A DNA stretch of 64,000 bases from Gordius sp. MW1 (taxonomy: Eukaryota > Nematomorpha > Gordioida > Gordea > Gordiidae). Positions 57,301 through 64,000 of this stretch are shown piece after piece. How positions within the stretch are numbered: position 1 is the first letter of the stretch; every line of letters begins with the position of its first letter. The notes under the pieces were generated by a model. It had not been told where the DNA came from, made no database searches, and worked only from the letters and a program-made list of their open reading frames with translations. The stretch lies in contig OZ038528.1 of assembly GCA_964036665.1 (NCBI GenBank), positions 16,851,245 through 16,915,244 on the forward strand, written 5' to 3'. The position numbers and the translations under genes are program-made.

Positions 57301-58769
57301 AGTGCTAAAACCAATTTTGAGACGCTAAATCTGGAAGCATTCCTAGCGTTCGTTTTTCAGTGTACGGATTGGAGAAAGATGAGGGAAAAAATGACCCGAG
57401 ATCAATATATTGAGGCTTATAGAGTAAGAATGCCTAAGTTTTAAATCTGTGAAAGTTAATACAAATAGACAGGGAATTTGGAGTTTTGTTAAATCGTTTG
57501 ATTAACCATCGTAGTTTTTTATTATGATGATATGCGCTATGCTAAGTGAAGTAAAAGCTTTAACGCGTTTCCCTATGCATAAGATGCTGCTAAATATCGG
57601 ATTTTAATCTTCTTAATCAAATTTGAACTTGAATGCATATGTACTCAAAATTAGTTTTCCATCGTCCTAAACTCACATTAATTTGATCAGTTTTTAGCGC
57701 TATTAGAGATTTATTTAATAAATTTCAACAATGGGATTTATTTAAAAGTTACCTAAACAATACATTTACTGCATGACTTAAAAGTTATTATAATGGCGTA
57801 CGTACCCTTGCTATTGATGCATTAAACTATTTCGTCTTTTTAAACTATAAACTAATAACAAAAGTAAGACCACCTCCTATGTAACAAAATTTAAAACATC
57901 GAATTTTTATTTAGGAAACGCCACATGCAGCTTTGAAGAGGCACATCACTCAGCAACTGGTTCGGCTCAACGACATCAAGGACAATTGTCGGAATGTGTT
58001 GGGGGTAGAGAGTTTCGTCAAAAAAGCACCCCTGAGATCTTTCGTTAAATTTATGAGTTGTCTCACCCTTAAAGATGACCAGCAGGAAACCCTGAATTTG
58101 ATAGGACAGAAATGGAAAAACTTTGACATAGTTAGTTTGACATGAATTTTTAAGGCTTGAATGTAAAACGTTAAATTAATTTTTGTTTATTGTAAGATTA
58201 CATGATGGTGTTCTGCTACTGAAAGGGAATTTGTTAGCGAATTAAGCAAACTCACAACTTTGAATAACATTGTCTTTTCTTAAATGGTTATGTTATGCGA
58301 GATACCATTTATATTATGTATAGGATTAAACAAAAACAAATTGTTTTTATGGCACTAATAATGCTTTAAAAAATTAGCTTAAGCGTTTTTATCCCTAAAA
58401 TGCTCATTTTTTATTCCTCAGTTTTAGTATTTTTAATTGTTTTCAGATTATGAATTTTAATTGTCTTGAAAGTTTAATCATTAACGGCAGAAATTTTATT
58501 TTAAAATCACTACAAATTATAATTTTTCGATTGTGTCGAATTTAGAATCATTTCCATTATTTTGAGTGTAGTTGAGCTCATTTAGATATCTAAAGCGTCT
58601 TTAATTGGATTAAGCTGTTAGAAGATGGACTCTTTTAAAACACTAAAATTTGTTTAACCTATTTAAGGATGCAATTAAAGATCGCCTCACCAAGAAGTTG
58701 TTGACCCAAATGATGGTATCAACACCCACATCGGACATGGCTGAAGAAATTAACGGAGGTGTAGAATAG
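48256..58769 (+). CDS. Cap-G: Condensin complex subunit 3 (CAP-G)
   Basis: Sixteen coding exons on the plus strand, about 990 residues, near the usual CAP-G length of about 1000. CAP-G is the HEAT-repeat subunit of condensin I; it binds DNA with the kleisin CAP-H/Barren and helps compact mitotic chromosomes in the nucleus. Matching motifs: a start helix IFNACQKSVSLHPSL, IRFRVCQIF in the HEAT part, an acidic linker NEERQDSDTSEDDSVER, PGLACHESSMVRALAFECLG, ITFLDAE and a C-terminal NIYSLHNASNQRVTT stretch. All junctions join in phase except exon 9 to exon 10 (see findings). An in-frame TAA lies just before the ATG. No sign of transposon origin in the exons. Confidence 0.88.
48388..48630 (+). CDS. 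CAP-G exon 2
   Basis: EEDKELFWETIINIVKRFLI, then HRDNPIESGITFIGNFCALV and HIFFSFLVDNIAATSSI. First HEAT repeats. Donor GTAATA chosen so that exon 3 reads IRFRVCQ. Phase 0 both ends. Confidence 0.83.
48668..48872 (+). CDS. CAP-G exon 3
   Basis: IRFRVCQIFHMIFNFMGENI to LVRTYSVLATTPFQDVNN. RFRVCQ is highly conserved in CAP-G. Phase 1 out (GTAAAT). Confidence 0.87.
49620..49850 (+). CDS. CAP-G exon 4
   Basis: EFLFMLSHDPCHYVRKKVLS, IIKQCRDPNLKIRKLVFEII, ISQRLELLETGLYDKF: HEAT repeats with the D-P-x-x-x-V-R-K pattern. Phase 1 both ends. Confidence 0.88.
49935..50133 (+). CDS. CAP-G exon 5
   Basis: EVIRQVCYEKLVKKWLSHFE, then SLLSFLDLQN and LLKLYINEHN. Phase 1 in, phase 2 out. The 84-base intron before it has no stop, so a plain ORF scan fuses it with exon 4. 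Confidence 0.86.
50186..50425 (+). CDS. CAP-G exon 6
   Basis: HLLKICDCSYFHYHMNDTKI, then AEALFYWTYLISHFKS and VPSSTSILVDWMEL. Matches the EALYWR... and P-x-x-x-x-x-x-D-Y region of CAP-G. Phase 2 both ends. Confidence 0.85.
50741..50896 (+). CDS. CAP-G exon 7
   Basis: YVLKFLNEERQDSDTSEDDS, then RKIFIMKQFLILFHLIDMSD and EAGR. Acidic serine-rich loop followed by a HEAT helix. Phase 2 both ends. Confidence 0.85.
51192..51385. mobile_element. Family D inverted-repeat element in CAP-G intron 7
   Basis: Left end TAGTGTTGTAAAAGGGGCTGGG then TTTTGTTTGGTC. Right end GGTCGACCAAACAAAAC, after which the terminal TTTTACAACACT is lost. Its end lies about 40 bases before exon 8. Confidence 0.65.
51419..51509 (+). 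CDS. CAP-G exon 8
   Basis: KRLLQFLKSAIPKLTTATDN to IDDELCRDL. Its acceptor lies a few dozen bases after a family D short element that fills the upstream intron end. Phase 2 in, phase 0 out (GTGAGA). Confidence 0.83.
52389..52514 (+). CDS. CAP-G exon 9 (3' border uncertain)
   Basis: VNDKSSSLANERSIYNGSDF, then VLEIISDILHPLEPEQE. Donor GTTTGC at 52515 gives phase 0, but exon 10 needs phase 2. A donor at 52526 (GTTATA) would add 11 bases and restore phase, or a small exon is missing. Confidence 0.75.
53567..53957 (+). CDS. CAP-G exon 10
   Basis: ETIKDQLKGMRRSDKITIYS, YALTIASETFKIYVCHRKIG, IIPGLACHESSMVRALAFEC, then FPLFIQ. This is the well-conserved middle of CAP-G. Enters in phase 2, leaves in phase 0 (GTAGGA). 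Confidence 0.88.
55045..55165 (+). CDS. CAP-G exon 11
   Basis: PLDIDADVVKEAVLKVLFDL then YIMYPPKTD. Phase 0 in, phase 1 out (GTACAA). Confidence 0.86.
55670..55770 (+). CDS. CAP-G exon 12
   Basis: DEMACAEDHNGSVIDPKFAP then LQDKLITFLDAE. FLDAE and the following ELR-type exon are typical. Phase 1 in, phase 0 out. Confidence 0.85.
56316..56500 (+). CDS. CAP-G exon 13
   Basis: SPKDLQIECGKGLTKLILFG, LHSLRVMQKLMIIPF, then LQKIINAFLNIYSLHNA. Fits the E-G-L-A-K-L and L-R-x-C-L-x-x-F-F HEAT repeats. Missed by a simple ORF scan. Phase 0 in, phase 2 out (GTAAAT). Confidence 0.88.
57147..57423 (+). CDS. CAP-G exon 14
   Basis: SNQRVTTKVACTLITQMLTQ, KLPYLNKPNMDESNKVDDKL, then FLAFVFQCTDWRKMREKM. Joins exon 13 as HNASNQRVTT. 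Phase 2 in, phase 0 out (GTAAGA). Confidence 0.86.
57915..58130 (+). CDS. CAP-G exon 15
   Basis: ETPHAALKRHITQQLVRLND, then KAPLRSFVKFMSCLTLKDDQ, ending KNFDI. C-terminal HEAT helices. Phase 0 both ends (GTTAGT). Confidence 0.85.
58668..58769 (+). CDS. CAP-G exon 16
   Basis: DAIKDRLTKKLLTQMMVSTP then EEINGGVE and TAG. Phase 0 in. The short basic C-terminal tail seen in vertebrate CAP-G is absent. Confidence 0.8.
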   Translation, partial: DAIKDRLTKKLLTQMMVSTPTSDMAEEINGGVE

Positions 58770-59002
58770 ATCAAATACAATTTTTTGAATGAATGTCCAT
58801 AATGTATATGTAGTATTTATTTAATTTGTAAATTAAATTGTGGTATATTTAGTATACATCGTTTGAAAGTAAATGTTGATATTATATTTATTTAAAATAG
58901 ATAGATATATTGTATTTGCTTACATTAAATGTTAAAGAAAAGTCTGTGCGAGAAAACTTTCAAGCATATATTATAAGTATGTGTGAAAATGTTTTATTTT
59001 AT

Positions 59003-59008
59003 AATAAA
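59003..59008 (+). terminator. Possible poly-A signal of the CAP-G gene
   Basis: AATAAA 234 bases after the stop codon. A plausible 3' UTR length, but the sequence is AT-rich. Confidence 0.4.
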
Positions 59009-59247
59009 TTCATATAATGATGACATTTAGTAGATTTTATACTTTGGCTTAATATAAATTTATGACAAAAAATATTAAAATTCAACAAAAACGTTTAGTT
59101 TGTAAATATATGTTTCAGACATATCCGACTACACCGTTACTTAACAATTAACAGCTCTTAACCAATGTTGATACAGAACAAAAATCTTTCCTAACTTAAT
59201 CAAATAAAGATAATGATATATAGCCAATAAAAATTTTAAAGCTAGAA

Positions 59248-59480
59248 TCTTATATATAAAAATGAAACTATGTATGTGTGTTTGTATGTATGTTTGTGTT
59301 TATTGTGTATGCCACCATCAAATTTGGAAAACTACCAGACCGATTTGGCTCAAAATTTCACAGTTTATTCCCCATACTCCGGAGCATGTTTTAAGATTTG
59401 TTCGAGCCAAATCGGTCCAGTAGTTTTCGAGGGGTCACGTTTTTTTTGGTTTATACGTTGTTTTATACGTTTTAGCACTT
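59248..59480 (+). repeat. Helitron 5'-end fragment
   Basis: Begins TCTTATATATAAAAATGAAA after host A, and runs through CTACCAGACCGATTTGGCTC and TTTTAAGATTTGTTCGAGCC. It is a close copy of the 5' end of the Helitron at 59774, with a longer TATG/TTTG tract. No CTAG end was assigned. Confidence 0.7.
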
Positions 59481-59773
59481 AATAATGACGTCATATGACG
59501 TATAGTATATGAAGCTTAAATGTTTTATTGCTGCATAAAAATTTTCTTTCATATTAAATCAGGTAAGACCCGTTACCATATGAATGAACTAGAGGAATAT
59601 AAACATTAGATTCTACAAAGTATTTTGTGTCATGGTTATGCTATGCGTTTATTTTGTAGGAGAAACTTAAATTACATTTAAAACTCAGTCACATTTCTTT
59701 AAGGCTTATGCTAAACTTTACCATAAATAAATTGCATAGCAATTAATAAATATTAATATGCTCTTCCCCAATA

Positions 59774-60687
59774 TCTTATATATAAGAATGAAACTATGTA
59801 TGTTTGTGTGTATGCCGCCACCAATTTTGGAAAACTACCAGACCGATTTGGCTCAAAATTTCACACTTTATTCCTGACACTCCGGAGCATGTTTTAAGAT
59901 TTGTTCGAGCCAATTGGTCCGGTAGTTTTCGAGATATTTTGTTTTATACGTTTAATAAAATGTCAATCAAACGCAACCTCATGACGTACTGCGTATCTAA
60001 ATGAAACTATGTGTGTGCATGTGCAGCATGCGTGTAGGTAGTGTTGTGAAAAATGTAGTCATATGCTGCGGAAAATGGAAACTTTTTACCATTTAAAACA
60101 TTAAATTACATGGGCGTACGCAAAGGGGGCTGCCCCCCCCCTAATTTAAAATAAAAAAAATTTTCAATACAAAAAACCTTAAAAATTAAAAAAAAATTAT
60201 ATTTTGCCCCCCCCCCCATTTAGTCACTTACCTTTCCTAATTAGCCACTGCCAAAATTTTGGATAGTCGATGACCTTTTTTGCTCTCAGGAAAATTTTTG
60301 GCAAGGACAATTTTTGGATGTCGAGACCTTTTTTTTCCTCGCTGAAAAATTTTAAATTGTTTTTTTTGGTGTCAGGAAAAATTTTTTTAATTCCGCCTCA
60401 CCCTAATTCAGAACCTGCGTTCGCCCATGTTAAATCAAAGTCATTTTTTACGTCAATTATTATTATTATAGGACGGTCGTGTCCCCTCCTGCGTGGCTAA
60501 ATAAATTAAAGTGGGCCTCTGGGCCTTGGACCCTCTTTAACTATTTGTTTAAAATTTTTTGCATAATAAACACTTACCAATTATATTTGATATATTCTTA
60601 ATCTATTGAAATTTATCTATAAGATGATATATATTCTGCTAATATACCCGGGTAAATGGCAAAACAACGTTTGCCGGGTTCATCTAG
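59774..60687 (+). mobile_element. Small non-autonomous Helitron with both ends
   Basis: Starts TC (TCTTATATATAAGAATGAAA) after host A. Ends CTAG at 60684-60687, followed by host T, the standard A/T insertion. Eight bases before CTAG is the hairpin GGCAAA-ACAACG-TTTGCC (60658-60675) set inside an outer ACCCGG/CCGGGT pair. No Rep or helicase. It carries a family B-like short element at 60109-60429. Confidence 0.85.
60109..60429. mobile_element. Short inverted-repeat element nested in the Helitron
   Basis: CATGGGCGTACGCAAAG to CTGCGTTCGCCCATG. Flanks TTAAATTA / TTAAATCA (7 of 8). At 321 bp it is about twice the normal size. Its left part is like family B; the right part is not recognised. Confidence 0.75.
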
Positions 60688-62194
60688 TTAATAATAAAAT
60701 CCAAATTTATTTTAGTATTGTAAATACTAAATTTAATTAGGTTAAAAACTATGGCGTTTTAGAATTTCAAGTAATATTAATTCATGCATATCAACTGTTT
60801 CCAGAGAATAAAGTCATCGTCTACCATATAAAAATCTTTCAATACGATGATCGCATTATGATTTTATTAGATAAATGCATAGACGAAATTTCAGCGAAGT
60901 GGATGCGCCTTTAGTAACTCAGGCCGTGGAAATATGAATATAGCAGAAAAAAGGCATTTGTTCTTTCCTTGGTCATAAAAACTGTTATGGCTTTTTTATC
61001 GAGATTTTATTGAAAAAGTTTAGCAACTATTAGATACACATGAAATCATAACATAAGTATTAAATCTCTTTTTAATAGATATTTATAGTGAATAAGTGTA
61101 TATTAGAGATCTGCATGGGCTTAACATTGTGTTAGTTTTCCCTTTCCCCACCTACCATAACCGTTTTAAAAGGACTAGCTTTCAAAGAATTTACCGACAT
61201 CTTGTATATAATCTTGATATTTGTTTATCTTACTTTGCTCCCTCCCTCTCCCTCCTTGTCTCCCTTTTTCTATGCTAACGGGGGCGGACATTGACACCTA
61301 AATCAACTAGATCAAATGTGAAGAGCTGAAATCCACAAAGTTCTGGTGAAACCGTTAAGAAAGGACTTATCTTCTCATACCATCATCTATCCATGAGCCT
61401 GAGTCCGACGCCCAAACTAGTGAACCATGGAGAGCCTTCTAGTCCTCTTACCACAGTCTCAAGGGAGAATCTTATCCTTATTATCTATATGCGTTTGTTG
61501 CATGCAATGCATGTTTATGCTTTTGCTTTTCCTTTAATAATTCCTGCTACTAACACAATAATAAATTACGCTTTTACATACTACACACTAACCTAAGAAC
61601 AAATGAACACGTAACCTTTGGTTATCGTGGCTCGATGCACCGCGTAGGTGTGAGATGGCCCAATCTTAGCTTGCCGATTTAGCTAAGCTCTTGAGTGTCA
61701 TCGGGGCAAATACACACATACATGGGCTTAAGTTAACTCCCAGCCCATACATGCACAAATACATATTTCTCAGGACGCACACAGCTCGCGGATTTAAGCA
61801 TGAAATTGCGCCACACCCCCGCACTGATTATAAACAGGCCCATATTGTTTTAGAAATTTCTATTTGTGTAAAAAAACGTTGATTAAGCTACTAATTTATA
61901 ATTTGATATCGCTTAAAAATAAAAGATTTTGAATTTTATTGGGCTTTAATCTGGTCCTTTTCTCTTCTATAAGAGGACTTGCCTTTTGAGAGTGTCCTCA
62001 ATTGACCTCATAGCTGATCATTAACTATAGCTAATTTGAATAAATTTGATAGTAATGATCACTGTTTTTCAACCTAGAAGTACATCTCACTTGAAATTCT
62101 TAATAAATTAGTGCCTTTATTAAAATTTAAAATCCTAGAATTATATACAGCGTGTTTCTTCAACTTCAAACATTTTGACTTTCCTCCCGCATAC
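60688..62194. other. No gene seen
   Basis: AT-rich sequence with short open frames (for example 61393-61596 and 61691-61882, plus) that show no family motif. Confidence 0.45.
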
Positions 62195-63600
62195 TTAGGA
62201 GAGAAAAGTGTGATCAATCAAAGTTTTGAAATAAAACGCCCTATCCCACTCCTTCCTTCGCATGTTTGTTTTATTAAGTTTCCAAATTGACCGGGTGAGT
62301 ACCATGTGTTGACTAATCTCTTTGGTTTTCATAACTTTATCGACTTGCCCTTTCCACCTCTTTCTCGGTACCTCCGTGTCCAGCACTTTTCGATTTACGT
62401 CATTCGAGTCCCTTCTTAGTATACGCCCATACCGTTAATAATGTCCGCCATAGGTTGAATACCCATTTTTGTCATGAGAAAGTCATTCGTCATATGGTCG
62501 AGCTTAGTATACCCCACCACCGTACCGTATCATTCTCATCTCTGTGGCTTGTAATATCTTTCCTTCCGTGGTGTTTAATGTCCATGTTTAACTTCCATAG
62601 AATAACATCGGTCTTACGATGGATTTGTAAGCTTTGCTCTTAAACCATATTAGAATTTTCTTGTCGCATATTACACCGGATATACTTCGCCATTTAAGCC
62701 ATCCTTTTTGGATCCGGGCATTGACTTCTGTTGCGCAATCTCCCTCTTGATGTAGCATTGAGCCGAAGTCCTGTCTACTTTTGAGCACTTTAGATTGTCA
62801 TCTAGCGATGGGATGCCTGTAACGTTCATTTCCATATTTACCGTTTATCGATCGCTGACCTTTAAACCATATTGACCACTTTAATTCGAATACTTTCTCC
62901 TTTGTTTCTTCGCATAGTACTATATCATCGGCATATAGCATACACCGTGGCGATGGCTTTTGAATCTCTTTCATTATCGTGTCTATTATTATATTAAAGG
63001 GACTTAAAGCAGATCCTTTGTGTAATCCAATTTCAACCCGAAAAGGTTTAGGTCTCTAACTGTCGTCCTAACGCAAGAATTTGAGGCTTCATAAATACTT
63101 TTCATAAGCGGTATATATACGTCAGGGATATTTTGTTTCCTCAGGCACCACGCGGGGGACCGTGTCGTAAGCTTTCTCCAAGGCGATAAAGACCATATGT
63201 ATGTCTTTCCTTTTCACCATACTTATCCATCATTTGTTAGTGCGAAGATTGGGTCGATTGTGGATTTGCCGGCCACAAATCCGAATAGGTTAGCCGATAT
63301 TTCCGCCTCGTTTTTCAGCCTTGTTACTAAGATCTTTTCCTTAAGCTTCAAGGAGTGGCAAGTTAGCTTGATATTTCTGTAATTGCCACATTACTGAGGG
63401 TCTCCTTTGCCTTTAAATATGGGTATACTTGTTCTCCATTGATTAGGAATTCGCTCTTCGATTGTTAAAAAGGTTCGTTATGGTCGTAACTCCTTCTTCG
63501 CGGCATCCGAGCAATTCCATAAATATTCCATCTGGCCCTTATCTTTTCCTTTTTGCATCTAGTTCTGTCCTCTTTATCCTCCTGAAAGAGTTCGACTAAA
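62195..63600 (-). pseudogene. LINE reverse transcriptase and C-terminal region, degenerate
   Basis: Broken frames show NQWRTSIPIFKGKGDPQ, the HMVFIALEKAYDTVPR-like palm near 63150, VPDVYIPLMKSIYEAS, and [15 protein letters not shown] (62895-62950), where the YADD box is intact. The usual C-terminal part follows: GCATEVNARIQKGWLKWRS-like, CDKKILIWFKSKAYKSIVRP, MLFYGS, then EVPRKRWKGQVDKVMKTK. Many frame changes. Confidence 0.78.
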
Positions 63601-63620
63601 CTTATGTTTGGGGCTTGAAA
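62195..63620 (-). mobile_element. RTE-like LINE, decayed 3' part
   Basis: Minus-strand relic of the same lineage as 12105-14583. The reading order is reverse transcriptase palm, catalytic box, then the C-terminal region. It is cut at the 5' side near 63620, so the endonuclease is missing. Confidence 0.8.
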
Positions 63621-64000
63621 TTCAAGAGATGTCATATTCCTAAAATTTATAAATTATTAAAAATTACTTATGTGTCAACACAATTATATTGCTTATTATA
63701 ATAACTCGATCCTTTAACACTTCGTAGGTTGGGTCAAAAATGCTAACACGGATGATATTTGAAGTTATAATTACCCCAAACTTTAAATAGCTATAACTTC
63801 CATATTTTATAATATAAACTTGTCAAAATTTGCAAGAATAATATTTCAACTCTTAAACGTTCATTAATATATTAATTTGCCTATTTGATCAAGTGGTTTT
63901 AATTTTATGCTTATAATTAGAGCAAACTAATTTATTTTGTACAGCATTTTTTAACGGCTTGGGGTCATTATACCCCACCCGACTTACGAAGTGTACATTA
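63621..64000. other. No gene seen
   Basis: AT-rich sequence up to the window edge, without motif. Confidence 0.4.

Noticed and set aside
59260..59310. TATG/TTTG repeat as a microsatellite locus
   Set aside because: It is part of the Helitron 5' end and present, shorter, in the second copy at 59790, so it is not a separate feature.
1..64000. tRNA or rRNA genes
   Set aside because: No cloverleaf with A and B box order, and no rRNA-like stretch was recognised on either strand by eye. A tRNAscan-type search would settle this.

Overview
This window is AT-rich animal DNA, most likely from an insect or other arthropod. It has short introns with GT/AG ends, two conserved animal genes split into many exons, and a heavy load of arthropod-type transposons (Ty3/gypsy, RTE-like LINEs, Helitrons, hAT and many short inverted-repeat elements). 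There is no bacterial-style operon, CRISPR array, rRNA or tRNA gene that I can support. I cannot name the species from sequence alone.

Layout. 1-2058: Helitron remnant (minus strand) with a decayed PIF1-type helicase. 3097-7345: nearly complete, young Ty3/gypsy retrotransposon (minus strand) with two 165-bp LTRs and a 5-bp target duplication. 7880-11215: older, decayed Ty3/gypsy element, its RT split by a 920-bp TA-flanked inverted-repeat element (9063-9982). 12105-14583: decayed RTE-like LINE (plus strand). 15693-40303: complete integrin alpha gene on the minus strand, 26 coding exons whose phases all join, predicted 1147 residues, laminin-receptor (PS1/alpha3-6-7) type. Its introns hold most of the short repeats and a 1.1-kb hAT element. 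40304-48255: intergenic. 48256-58769: gene for condensin I subunit CAP-G (condensin complex subunit 3), plus strand, 16 exons. 59248-60687: Helitron ends and a complete small Helitron. 62195-63620: second RTE-like LINE (minus strand).

The two cellular genes are arranged head to head about 8 kb apart, with no evident functional link: one encodes a cell-surface matrix receptor, the other a chromosome-condensation subunit. The main interest is transposon biology. I see a family of about 20 short GC-rich elements with CATGGGCGTAGCCAG termini and 8-bp target duplications, several clear nested insertions that give relative ages, a hAT element that landed beside a splice donor of the integrin gene, and an array of the palindrome GAACGCGTTC at both ends of that hAT. 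I found nothing I would call a new multi-gene system.
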